DNA from: Nonomuraea wenchangensis
Lineage (GTDB): Bacteria; Actinomycetota; Actinomycetes; Streptosporangiales; Streptosporangiaceae
Length of the DNA: 64,000 nt
Direction: 5' to 3'
Assembly: GCF_900111685.1 (NCBI RefSeq)
Contig: NZ_FOHX01000002.1
Coordinates: 803,869 to 867,868, forward strand
Position 1 is the stretch's first letter. Every line of letters begins with the position of its first letter. A program made the translations under genes and the position numbers. Below are positions 26,924 to 38,179 of this stretch, piece by piece. Under the pieces are notes generated by a model. The model was given only the letters and a program-made list of their open reading frames with translations, made no database searches and was not told the DNA's origin.

Positions 26924-28154
26924 GCACCGGCAGCCGTACGAACAGCAGCGCCGAGACCAGGGTGATCGCGGCGGCCACGGTCCAGGCGGCGGCGAGGCCC
27001 GCCTGGGCGGCCAGCGCGCCGAGCGTGAGGTTGGCCGCGACCCCGCCGGACTGCAGGGACAGCGAGGAGATCGAGGTCAGGGTGGTGCGCTCGGCCGCGG
27101 TGACCGCGTTGTGCGTCAGCTCCAGCGACAGCACGGAGGTCACCGCGAGCCCGGCGAACAGCACCACGTACGCCACCGCGGCGCTCACCAGGCCGGCGGT
27201 CCCGCCGAGGTCCGACGTGGCGGCCAGGGTGGCGACCGAGAGCCCGCACACCACCGCGCCCACGATCGCGCCCCTGGCCGAGCTCCCCGCCATGCGGGCC
27301 GCGCGGGGCGCGAGCGCGCTGCCCGCCGCGCTGCCCGCGAAGCCGAGCGCGGCGACGACGGCGTAGGCGAAGCTCCCCTCCTCCGCCGAGCCGGCCAGCT
27401 CGGCCAGCCGGCCGGGCGTCAGCAGCTCGATGGCGGTCAGCATGACGCCGGAGCACACCGCGGCCAGCATGAGCCGGCGCAGCAGCGCGCCCCGGGCCGC
27501 CATCCGCAGCCCGCCGGCGATCGTGGCGGGCACCCCGCGCAGCACGCTGACCGGCGAGGTCCGCTCGCGGGGCGGCTCGGGCAGCGCCACGAGGACCACG
27601 GCCAGCAGCAGCGCCGCGGCCACCGCGGCGACCAGGCTCGGCGCCGCCAGCGGGAACATCAGCCCCGGCGGCACCACGGTCGGCAGGACGCCGCCGGCCA
27701 GCACGCCGACGCACAGGGCCGCGGACTCCATGGCGCCGCCCCTGGCCAGGCCCGGCTTGAGGTCGGCGTCGCGGCCCTCGACGCGGTGCAGGGTGTCGAC
27801 GTACCAGGAGGTGGCCGGGCCGCTGGACAGCGCCCGCGCCACGCCCTTAAGCACGCTGACGACCAGGAACGCCCACAACGTCGTGGCCACGCTCATCAGC
27901 GCGAGGCCCGCCGTGAGGAACGCGGCCGAGGCGGCCAGCACCCCGCGCCGCCCGACGACGTCGGCCAGCCCTCCGGTGGGCAGCTCCAGGCTCACGGTGA
28001 CGACGGAGAACACGGTCACCGCCAGGCCGATCTCGGGCAGCCCGAGCCCTCGCTCGGTCATGAGCAGGACCTGCGAGGACATCATCAGGCCGAGCGGCAG
28101 CCAGGTCAGGAAGCAGACGAGCAGGTAACGGCGTAAGGCCGAGCGGGCGGTCAT
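26871..28154 (-). CDS. MFS transporter
   Basis: The 427-residue membrane protein has about 12 hydrophobic helices and an MFS loop after helix 2 (GGLADVVGRRGVLAAS). It is probably a proton-driven exporter of a drug or metabolite. The ATG at 28154 follows GGAGGC and overlaps the stop of the ArsR-like regulator gene by four bases, so the pair is co-expressed and the regulator probably senses the exported compound. Its last 53 bases overlap the convergent GST-like gene. Confidence 0.9.
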   Translation of the reverse strand: MTARSALRRYLLVCFLTWLPLGLMMSSQVLLMTERGLGLPEIGLAVTVFSVVTVSLELPTGGLADVVGRRGVLAASAAFLTAGLALMSVATTLWAFLVVSVLKGVARALSSGPATSWYVDTLHRVEGRDADLKPGLARGGAMESAALCVGVLAGGVLPTVVPPGLMFPLAAPSLVAAVAAALLLAVVLVALPEPPRERTSPVSVLRGVPATIAGGLRMAARGALLRRLMLAAVCSGVMLTAIELLTPGRLAELAGSAEEGSFAYAVVAALGFAGSAAGSALAPRAARMAGSSARGAIVGAVVCGLSVATLAATSDLGGTAGLVSAAVAYVVLFAGLAVTSVLSLELTHNAVTAAERTTLTSISSLSLQSGGVAANLTLGALAAQAGLAAAWTVAAAITLVSALLFVRLPVLTRSSPAPAPQVRSGSD

Positions 28155-28720
28155 GATGCCTCCTGTCCGGGAGAGCGGGGGACGGCGCCGTACCAGACCT
28201 GCACCTGCCTGGCGTCGGGGTCGCCGGCGTGGCGGTCGGCGAGCTCGCGCACCAGCGCCTCGGCGCGGTCGGCGAACTCCCGGAGCGCGGCGGGGGGCAG
28301 CGTGAGGATGTGGTCGCTCATGCCGGCGACGTCCACCCATTCCCGCGGCCAGTCCGCGAGGTCGAACTCCCCCAGCATCCGGCCGACCATCTCGGCCTGG
28401 CGCGCATGCATGATCCGGACCGCCTCGCGGCCCTCGGGCGTGGCGCTCATCTCGGCGGCGTCCCACGAGGTGTAGACGTGACGGGAGCGCCAGCGCCGCT
28501 CGCGGCCGTCGCGCCGCTCGTCGTCCTCCTCGACGAAGCCGAACTTGAACAGCTCGCGCAGGTGGTAGCTGGTCGAGCCGGAGCTCTCGCCCACCTTGCG
28601 GGCCAGCTCGCTGGCGGTGGCCGGGCCGTCGCTGCGCAGCAGGCCGAGCAGGCGCACGCGCAGCGGGTGGGCGACGGCCTTGAGCACCCGCGGGTCACTG
28701 ATCCTGTACTGCTCCTCCAT
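28151..28720 (-). CDS. ArsR-type (HTH_20) transcriptional regulator
   Basis: The 189-residue protein has a winged helix at residues about 10-95 (VAHPLRVRLLGLLRSDGPATASELA, then SSGSTSYHLRELFKFGFVEE), with a C-terminal helical region holding DLADWPREWVDV. The ATG at 28720 is chosen because it gives the usual N-terminus before DPRVLKAVAHPLR. It is translationally coupled to the MFS gene and has a two-copy dyad directly upstream (28738-28767), consistent with autorepression of the pair. Confidence 0.9.
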   Translation of the reverse strand: MEEQYRISDPRVLKAVAHPLRVRLLGLLRSDGPATASELARKVGESSGSTSYHLRELFKFGFVEEDDERRDGRERRWRSRHVYTSWDAAEMSATPEGREAVRIMHARQAEMVGRMLGEFDLADWPREWVDVAGMSDHILTLPPAALREFADRAEALVRELADRHAGDPDARQVQVWYGAVPRSPGQEAS

Positions 28721-28737
28721 ACCGACCACGGTAGACC

Positions 28738-28767
28738 GCAAAGACAATTTTGCAAAGTGAATTTTGC
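28738..28767. promoter_or_regulatory. Tandem dyad operator GCAAA-N6-TTTGC, two copies
   Basis: GCAAA-GACAAT-TTTGC and GCAAA-GTGAAT-TTTGC follow each other and share the central GC, with a 14-base period. They fill the 75-base region between the ArsR-like gene and the divergent B3/B4 gene. The region is strikingly AT-rich. The ArsR-like protein is the obvious candidate binder and could control both directions. Confidence 0.65.
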
Positions 28768-28795
28768 AGATTGCCGCCCTCGTAAACTTGGGCAC

Positions 28796-29440
28796 GTGCT
28801 CGACGACATCTGGGTGGACGACGCCGTCCACGAACTCCGTCCCGACTTCGCCGTGCTGGTCATGACCGCGCACGGGCTGACCAACGGCCCCACGGACGAC
28901 CGCTCCCGCGCCTGGCTGGCGGCGGCGGCCGAGGCGGAGGCGCAGCCCGCGAAGATCGACGCCTGGAAGGACGCCTACCGCGCGTTCGGCGCCAAGCCGC
29001 AGCGCACCCGGCCCTCGGTCGACGCGCTCACCCGGCGCATGCCGCTGCCGGAGATCAACCAGGCGGTCGACGCCTACAACACGATCAGCGTCAAGCACGC
29101 GCTGCCGATCGGCGGCGAGGACCTCGACCGCTACTCCGGCCCGGCGCGACTGCTGCGCGCGGCCGGCGACGAGCCTTCGGAGGAGGCGCTCGGCACGCCG
29201 GAGCCCGGCGAGGTGATCTGGCGCGACGACCTCGGCGTCACCTGCCGCAGATGGAACTGGCGCCAGGGGGTCCGCACCCGGCTCACCGAGGAGACGGTCA
29301 ACGCCATCTTCCTGCTGGAGCGGCTGGAGCCGATGACTCTGGAGGAGCTGAAGGAGGCCGGCGAGGAGCTGGCCGATCTGCTGGCGGAGCTGTCGCCGGG
29401 TGTCCGGATCGCCACCAGACTGTTGTCCTCGCGGAACTAA
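28796..29440 (+). CDS. Stand-alone B3/B4 tRNA-binding domain protein
   Basis: The 214-residue protein resembles the B3/4 domain of the phenylalanyl-tRNA synthetase beta chain (TRRMPLPEINQAVDAYNTISVKHALPIGGEDL in parts, then GEVIWRDDLGVTCRRWNWRQ). Free-standing members are thought to edit or bind mischarged tRNA or small molecules, without firm assignment. The start is GTG at 28796; no strong ribosome site is seen, so the message may be nearly leaderless. It shares its promoter region with the ArsR-MFS pair. Confidence 0.8.
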   Translation: MLDDIWVDDAVHELRPDFAVLVMTAHGLTNGPTDDRSRAWLAAAAEAEAQPAKIDAWKDAYRAFGAKPQRTRPSVDALTRRMPLPEINQAVDAYNTISVKHALPIGGEDLDRYSGPARLLRAAGDEPSEEALGTPEPGEVIWRDDLGVTCRRWNWRQGVRTRLTEETVNAIFLLERLEPMTLEELKEAGEELADLLAELSPGVRIATRLLSSRN

Positions 29441-29646
29441 ACCTGCCGCCCCGGTGTTGATATCAAACAGTAACAATCCCCAGCGCCACCCGGATTGGCA
29501 AGGGGGGGCGTGACCTCTTTGCACGGTCCTGAGAGGATCGTTCGAGGCGGCACGCGCTCTTCGGCACGTACTGCCAGTCCGGGCGAGTAGCCTTGGACAG
29601 GTTCTCTAACATCAACGCCGATCTGCGGAAGAGGGCGATTTCCGCC

Positions 29647-33309
<3,663 letters not shown>

Positions 33310-33323
33310 TCGGGGTCGTTCGT

Positions 33324-33359
33324 CGGATGCCGGTGGTCCTTCTGGGCCACCGGCATCCG
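33324..33359 (+). terminator. Terminator hairpin after kgd
   Basis: CGGATGCCGGTGG pairs perfectly with CCACCGGCATCCG around a ten-base loop, 15 bases after the kgd stop. Confidence 0.88.
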
Positions 33360-33438
33360 CCGTTTCCGGATCCGTGCTGGCCAGGGGCTAGAGTTCGGGC
33401 GAGACGCAGTGAGCGTAGGGATGACGGGATGGAGAGCG

Positions 33439-33618
33439 ATGTACTTCACCGACCGGGGGATCGAGGAGCTGGTCGAGCGCCGGGGCGAGGAGGAGGTCAG
33501 CCTGCTGTGGCTGGGTGAGCGGCTGCGCGAGTTCGTGGACCTCAACCCCGAGTTCGAGACCCCGGTGGAGCGGCTGGCCACGTGGCTGGCCCGGCTGGAC
33601 GACGAGGACGACGAATAA
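33439..33618 (+). CDS. DUF6104 small protein
   Basis: The 59-residue acidic protein begins MYFTDRGIEELVERRGEE and ends in a run of acidic residues, the pattern of the actinomycete DUF6104 family found next to kgd in related genomes. The ATG at 33439 follows GGAGAG. Function is unknown. It has no cysteine and no membrane segment. An 85-base gap with direct repeats separates it from the DUF4097 gene. Confidence 0.8.
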   Translation: MYFTDRGIEELVERRGEEEVSLLWLGERLREFVDLNPEFETPVERLATWLARLDDEDDE

Positions 33619-33626
33619 CACCGGAA

Positions 33627-33665
33627 AACGCGATACATCTTGAGTTTCCGCCGAACGCGACATAT
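33627..33665. promoter_or_regulatory. Direct repeats upstream of DUF4097-PadR operon
   Basis: AACGCGATACAT (33627) and AACGCGACATAT (33654) are spaced 27 bases apart in the promoter region of the DUF4097-PadR pair. They could be a PadR operator; the second copy runs into TATCG, mirroring CGATA of the first. Confidence 0.3.
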
Positions 33666-33703
33666 CGTGTTCACATACGAGGTGTTGCCAGAAGGGCGGA
33701 AGC

Positions 33704-34507
33704 ATGCAGCAGTGGACCGTCGAATCGCCGGAGCAGCTGACCTTCGGCGCCGTGGAATCGCTCGACGTGCGCATCGTCGCGGGCCGGCTGGCGGTGCTCG
33801 CCAGCGAGGGCCCACCGACGCTGGAGGTGGCCGAGATCGACTCGGTCTCGCCGCTCATCGTGACCTACGACGAGGACACGCGCTCGCTCACCGTCGCCTA
33901 CAAGGACCTCACCTGGGACGGCCTGCTCGGCTGGCTGCGCCCCGACCGGCGCAGGACCGTGCTGTCCATCGCCGTCCCGAAGTCGTGCCGGGTGAGCGCG
34001 GGCGTCGTGTCGGCGCCCGCCGTCGTGGCCGGCTTCGAGCGGTCCACGCGCGTCAAAGGCGTGTCGGCGGAGATCGTGCTCGACGGGGTGAGCGGCGAGG
34101 TCAACGCCAACACCGTCTCCGGGCCGGTCGAGAGCCGGGCGATGGAGGGCGATCTGTCGTTCAACAGCGTCTCCGGCGACCTGACGGTGGCCGACGGCAC
34201 GCCGCGCCGGCTGAGGGCCAACACCGTCTCCGGCCGCGTCACCGCCGACCTGGCGCTGCGACCCACCGGACATGTGACGTTCACCAGCGTCTCCGGTGAC
34301 ATCCTGGTCAGGCTGCCGGACAACGTGGACGCGGACGTCACCATCCGCTCCACCTCCGGGCGGCTGGTCAGCACGTTCGACGAACTGTCCGACTCGAGCG
34401 GCCCCGGCATGAAGACCGTGTCCGGGCGGCTCGGCGGCGGCATGGCCTCGGTGACGGTGACCACGGTCTCCGGCGAGGTCGCACTGCTCAAGGGGGAGAA
34501 GGAATGA
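33704..34507 (+). CDS. DUF4097-family beta-strand repeat protein
   Basis: The 267-residue protein is built of a repeated beta-strand unit with a V-S-G core: GVSGEV, NTVSGPV, NSVSGDL, NTVSGRV, TSVSGDI, STSGRL, TVSGRL and TVSGEV occur about every 18-20 residues from residue 125 to the end. A beta-helix-like or adhesin-like fold is expected. No signal peptide or membrane helix is visible, so it may stay in the cytosol. It overlaps the PadR regulator gene as ATGA. Function is unknown; such genes often accompany PadR or two-component regulators. Confidence 0.85.
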   Translation: MQQWTVESPEQLTFGAVESLDVRIVAGRLAVLASEGPPTLEVAEIDSVSPLIVTYDEDTRSLTVAYKDLTWDGLLGWLRPDRRRTVLSIAVPKSCRVSAGVVSAPAVVAGFERSTRVKGVSAEIVLDGVSGEVNANTVSGPVESRAMEGDLSFNSVSGDLTVADGTPRRLRANTVSGRVTADLALRPTGHVTFTSVSGDILVRLPDNVDADVTIRSTSGRLVSTFDELSDSSGPGMKTVSGRLGGGMASVTVTTVSGEVALLKGEKE

Positions 34508-35244
34508 GCCCTGTCTTCGGTCACGGCCGGCTCCGGCTGTACCTGCTCAAGCTGCTGGAGGAGAGCCCGCGCCACGGCTACGAGGTGATCCGGCTGCTCC
34601 AGGACCGCTTCCTCGGCGTCTACTCGCCCTCCCCCGGCACGATCTACCCCCGTCTGGCCCGGCTGGAGGAGGAGGGCCTGGTCACCCACGAGGTGGCCGA
34701 CGGCAAGAAGGTCTTCTCCATCACCGACAAGGGCCGCGAGGAGCTCAACGCCCGCCTCGACGAGCTCGACGACCTGGAGGAGGAGATCTCCGCCTCCGTG
34801 CGCGACATCGCCCGCGAGGTCAAGGAGGACGTACGCGAGACGGTCAAGTCCCTGCGCGACGAGCTGACCCGGATGGCCAAGGACGTGCGCACCAGCGGCC
34901 GCGAGGACCCGGTCGGCTTCGGCCGGCGGCAGAAGGAGGAGTTCCAGCGGCTGCGGGATGAGCAGTTGCGGCAGTGGCAGGAGCACGCCCACCAGTGGCA
35001 GGGCGAGAGCGAGCGGCTGACCAAGGAATGGCGCCGGATGTGGACCGAGATCTGGTCCACGCTGGGCGGCGCGCCGCCGTCCCGCGCCGATCTCGACGCG
35101 GAGCTGGGCGAGCTGCTGGCCGACTTCGTGGCGCAGGCGCGCAGGGAGGCGTCCGACGCCCGGCTGACCGGTGAGAAGCTGCACGACCTGCGGACGGCGC
35201 TGGACGACGCCTCCCGCCGGATCCGCGACATCCTCGAACGCTGA
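34504..35244 (+). CDS. PadR-family regulator with long helical C-terminus
   Basis: The 246-residue protein opens with the PadR winged helix (LLKLLEESPRHGYEVIRLLQDRF, then SPSPGTIYPRLARLEEEGLV, residues about 10-75). It continues as a highly charged, Glu/Arg-rich helical region (residues about 85-230) likely to form a coiled coil, longer than in typical PadR proteins. It is coupled to the DUF4097 gene. Direct repeats at 33627 may be its operator. Its stop codon lies in a 9-base tandem repeat. Confidence 0.9.
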   Translation: MSPVFGHGRLRLYLLKLLEESPRHGYEVIRLLQDRFLGVYSPSPGTIYPRLARLEEEGLVTHEVADGKKVFSITDKGREELNARLDELDDLEEEISASVRDIAREVKEDVRETVKSLRDELTRMAKDVRTSGREDPVGFGRRQKEEFQRLRDEQLRQWQEHAHQWQGESERLTKEWRRMWTEIWSTLGGAPPSRADLDAELGELLADFVAQARREASDARLTGEKLHDLRTALDDASRRIRDILER

Positions 35245-35289
35245 GAACGCTGAGGACGCCGAGGACGCTGAGGACGCTGAGGACGCCAG
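35236..35289 (+). repeat. Six 9-base tandem units across the PadR stop codon
   Basis: Units GAACGCTGA, GAACGCTGA, GGACGCCGA, GGACGCTGA, GGACGCTGA and GGACGCCAG run in phase. The first unit ends with the PadR TGA, and three later units repeat TGA in the same frame. The array reaches to within seven bases of the convergent MpaB-type gene's stop. Confidence 0.85.
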
Positions 35290-35295
35290 GCTCTG

Positions 35296-36132
35296 TTATG
35301 CGGCGGCGGCGCGGGCGGCGGCCCTGCGGGCGCGGTAGGCGATCGGCATGTACCTGAGCCGTTCCGGCAACCGCGGCGTCAGCGCCGCGACCGCCTGCCC
35401 GACCCGCCGCAGCCGCCGCTCGTCCCGGACCGTCCAGCGCAGGCCGAGCTTGTCCCGCACGGCGGGCGGCAGGGTGCCGACCGTGACGAAGTGGCTGAAC
35501 TCGCCCGCGCCCGCTCCCACCGGCGTCCACAGCCGTCGCAGCGGGGCGGGCAGCCCCGGAGGCGCGGGCGCGCCCCGCATGGCCGACAGCACGTCCAGCG
35601 CGGTCGGATGCGGCTCCAGCCGCTCGGCCACCATGCGGTCGAAGTAGCGCCAGTAGTCCTCCAGGTCCGCCGGCAGCTCCCGCTCCGGCACCCGCAGGAT
35701 GTGGCCGAGCTGCCGCGACTCGGCGTAGAGCCGGCGCTGCTCCGCACCGGTGAGCGGGGTGCCGAAGTGGCGGTTGAGCGCGACGAACCGCTCGAACAGC
35801 GTCAGGTGCACCCACGCCCACGCCTCGGCGTTCAGCGCGTGGTAGGGCCGGCCGCGCTCGTCCACGCCGCTGATCGTGCGGTGGATCTCCCTGAGCCGCC
35901 GCCCTTCGGCGGGGCCGTCCTCTCCGCCGTACACCCAGGTCTGTACGGACGTCAGCGTACGGTTGAGCCGCCCCCACGGATCCGACTTGTACGTGGAGTG
36001 CTCGGCGACCGCCGCCCCCACCGCCGGATGCATGGTCTGCAGGACCAGGGCGCTGCCGGCCACCAGCAGGTTGCGGTATTCACCCGCGGTGTCCCAGTGC
36101 ATCGAACCCGGGCCGAAGGGCTCCACGTCCAT
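35296..36132 (-). CDS. MpaB/latex-clearing-type oxygenase (DUF2236)
   Basis: The 278-residue haem-type oxygenase family protein carries the histidines of the DUF2236 core: QTMHPAVGAAVAEHSTYKSDPWGR near residue 33, HALNAEAWAWVHLTLFERF near 110 and NRHFGTPLTGAEQRRLYAE. Members cleave lipid or rubber double bonds or have unknown substrates. No signal peptide is present. An inverted repeat CCGGTGATAC/GTATCACCGG lies directly upstream and overlaps the expected promoter, suggesting repression by a TetR-like protein. Confidence 0.88.
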   Translation of the reverse strand: MDVEPFGPGSMHWDTAGEYRNLLVAGSALVLQTMHPAVGAAVAEHSTYKSDPWGRLNRTLTSVQTWVYGGEDGPAEGRRLREIHRTISGVDERGRPYHALNAEAWAWVHLTLFERFVALNRHFGTPLTGAEQRRLYAESRQLGHILRVPERELPADLEDYWRYFDRMVAERLEPHPTALDVLSAMRGAPAPPGLPAPLRRLWTPVGAGAGEFSHFVTVGTLPPAVRDKLGLRWTVRDERRLRRVGQAVAALTPRLPERLRYMPIAYRARRAAARAAAA

Positions 36133-36143
36133 GATCGGGCCTC

Positions 36144-36178
36144 CCGGTGATACAACTCTCCTTCCTTGGTATCACCGG
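36144..36178. promoter_or_regulatory. Long inverted repeat upstream of MpaB-type gene
   Basis: CCGGTGATAC and GTATCACCGG are perfect complements separated by 15 bases, 12 bases upstream of the MpaB-type start and 27 bases after the quinone reductase stop. It may be an operator for two dimers or a terminator; the long loop favours an operator. Confidence 0.5.
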
Positions 36179-36204
36179 ACGCCGCAAAAGTAACCCGTTA
36201 CTTA

Positions 36205-37161
36205 TCAGACGGTGAAGACGATCTTCCCGAACAGCTCCCCCTCCGCCATGGCGGCGAAGCCGTCACGCGCCTCGGCCAGCGGCAACGTCCGGTCGATCTC
36301 CGGCCGCACACCCGTCTGCTCCAGGAACACCGCCAGCCGCTGAAGCTGCTCGCGCGTCCCCATCGTCGAGCCGACCACCGAGAGCTGCAGGAAGAACACC
36401 CGGTTGAGGTCGGCCGGCGGCACTGCCCCGCTGGTGGCGCCGCTGACCACGATGCGCCCGCCCGGCTTGAGCGACTTGAGCGAATGGTCCCAGGTGGCCT
36501 GGCCGACCGTCTCCATGACCGCGTCGACCCGCTCGGGCAGCCGCGCGCCGCTCTCGAAGACCTGGTCGGCGCCCAGCCGCAGGGCCCGCTCACGTTTGTC
36601 CGCCGAACGGCTGGTCGCCCAGACCCGGAAGCCGCCCGCCCGGCCGAGCGCGATCAGCGCGGTGGCCACGCCGCCGCCCGCGCCCTGCACCAGGACCGTC
36701 GAGCCCGGCTGCAGCCCGGCCTTGTCGAACAGCATGCGGTAGGCGGTCAGCCAGGCCGTCGGCAGGCACGCGGCCTCCTCGAAGCTGAGCGCGGCCGGCT
36801 TGGGCACCAGGTTGCGGCGCGGCACGGCCACCCGCTCGGCGAACGTGCCGTCGTGCACCTCCGACAGCAGCGAGCGCCGCGGGTCCAGCGTCTCGTCCGC
36901 GCCGGAGCCGATCACGGCGTGCACGATGACCTCGTTGCCGTCCTCGTCCACGCCGGAGGCGTCGCAGCCGAGCACGATCGGCAGCCGGTCCTGGCGGATG
37001 CCGACGCCCTTGAGCGTCCAGAGGTCGTGGTGGTTGAGCGCGGCCGCGCGTACCGAGACGGTCGTCCAGCCGTCCGGCGTCTTCGGCTCAGGGTGCTCCC
37101 CCAGCGTCAGGCCGGCGAGCGGGTTGTCGGGATCGGTCTGTGTGGCGGTAACGGCGAACAT
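36205..37161 (-). CDS. Quinone oxidoreductase-like MDR enzyme
   Basis: The 318-residue zinc-free medium-chain reductase reduces quinones or enals with NADPH. There are no structural zinc cysteines. It shows VLGCDASGVDEDG, EEAACLPTAWLTAYRML, VLVQGAGGGVATALIALGRAGG (nucleotide loop) and WATSRSADKR (NADP-preferring Arg/Ser). SGATSGAVPPADLNRVFFLQLSV in parts is typical of the QOR group. It is 27 bases upstream of the repeat before the MpaB-type gene and 27 bases after the unknown anchored protein gene on the same strand. Confidence 0.9.
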   Translation of the reverse strand: MFAVTATQTDPDNPLAGLTLGEHPEPKTPDGWTTVSVRAAALNHHDLWTLKGVGIRQDRLPIVLGCDASGVDEDGNEVIVHAVIGSGADETLDPRRSLLSEVHDGTFAERVAVPRRNLVPKPAALSFEEAACLPTAWLTAYRMLFDKAGLQPGSTVLVQGAGGGVATALIALGRAGGFRVWATSRSADKRERALRLGADQVFESGARLPERVDAVMETVGQATWDHSLKSLKPGGRIVVSGATSGAVPPADLNRVFFLQLSVVGSTMGTREQLQRLAVFLEQTGVRPEIDRTLPLAEARDGFAAMAEGELFGKIVFTV

Positions 37162-37188
37162 GGCCGCACCCTACAGAACCGGCCGCCG

Positions 37189-38067
37189 CTAGTCCTTGAA
37201 GGTCACCCTGATCCCGCGCAACGCCTGCTCACGGTAGTCGTCCGGGCCGGTCACCGCGATCTGCACGCCGCCGCGGCACACCGCGCGCGCGGGCCGGCCG
37301 CGCCCGCTGATCACGAACGGCACCGGGTCCTTCTTCCCGCAGTGGGGCGTCGGCACGAGCGCGACCATCGCCCGCCCGCCGCCGCCGAACCAGAGCTGCG
37401 GCCCGACGGGCTCGCCCCGGGCCTTCTCGCCCGGCTCGGCCAGCCGCACCGGGCCGCCGCCCGACAGCACCAGGTAGCCGTCCTCGGTCTCCTCGCCACG
37501 CAGCCGCCGGGCCACGGCGAGCCGCTGCTCGAACGTCAGGCCGTCCCCCATGTCGTACAGGGCGAGACGCCACTTGCCGAAGGCGAACAGCAGCACCTGG
37601 CCCCGCCCGCCGCTGCCCGCCTGCTGGGGCCACAGGGTGACGTTGGGGGCGTACTCGCGGATGGGCTCGCCGCCTTGGGTGATCTCGATCTCCCCGTTGT
37701 ACGGCGCCGTCACCTGCCGGTAGATCCCGTCGATCCACATCCCCTGGAACGGCCGCACCCCCATCCCGGCCAGGTCCAGCGCGGCGGGATAGCGCACGCT
37801 CGCCCGCCGCCCGTCGGGGAACACCACGTCGACGACCGCCTCGCCGCCCTTCGTCACCGGCGTGACCCGCAGCATGTTGGGCGGGCTGTCGATCCTGGTC
37901 AGCGACCTGATCGGCTCGGGGGCGGGCGGCGGCGCGGCGGGCGGCGGCCGCCGGCTCACGATCAGGCCGATCACCGGCACCAGCACGGCCACGAGCAGCA
38001 CCGCCAGGCCGATCCTGCGGCGGCGCCCGCTCTGGCCCGCTTCGATGACGTCCAACCGGTCAGTCAC
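37189..38067 (-). CDS. Unknown membrane-anchored protein
   Basis: I do not recognise a family. The 292-residue protein has a cytosolic basic stretch (SGRRRR), one membrane helix (about residues 20-38, IGLAVLLVAVLVPVIGLIV), a proline-rich linker (PPPAAPPPAPEP) and a beta-rich extracytoplasmic domain containing two cysteines (PHCGKKD and VCRGG), which could form a disulphide. GRAMVALVPTPHC precedes the first. It looks like a surface or envelope protein. Adjacent genes give no functional clue. Confidence 0.65.
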   Translation of the reverse strand: MTDRLDVIEAGQSGRRRRIGLAVLLVAVLVPVIGLIVSRRPPPAAPPPAPEPIRSLTRIDSPPNMLRVTPVTKGGEAVVDVVFPDGRRASVRYPAALDLAGMGVRPFQGMWIDGIYRQVTAPYNGEIEITQGGEPIREYAPNVTLWPQQAGSGGRGQVLLFAFGKWRLALYDMGDGLTFEQRLAVARRLRGEETEDGYLVLSGGGPVRLAEPGEKARGEPVGPQLWFGGGGRAMVALVPTPHCGKKDPVPFVISGRGRPARAVCRGGVQIAVTGPDDYREQALRGIRVTFKD

Positions 38068-38090
38068 CGGCGTTCCTCGTGGAGTAGTGC

Positions 38091-38142
38091 GGCTTGCGCC
38101 CTCGTTCCCAGTTCAAAGGAGCGGCCGCCGACGGCGCAAGCC
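38091..38142 (-). terminator. Long-loop inverted repeat downstream of thiolase-like gene
   Basis: GGCTTGCGCC and GGCGCAAGCC are perfect 10-base complements 32 bases apart, with a GCGGCCGC palindrome in the loop. The structure follows the thiolase-like stop and precedes the next minus-strand gene, so it may terminate or attenuate transcription. Confidence 0.5.
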
Positions 38143-38179
38143 CTCACATCGGGCGGACAGGTCACGAATTCACAACCGG

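Noticed and set aside
29593..29646. TTG at 29593 as start of kgd.
   Set aside because: The 18 extra residues do not resemble family N-termini, while GTG 29647 gives the usual beginning; the TTG cannot be excluded.
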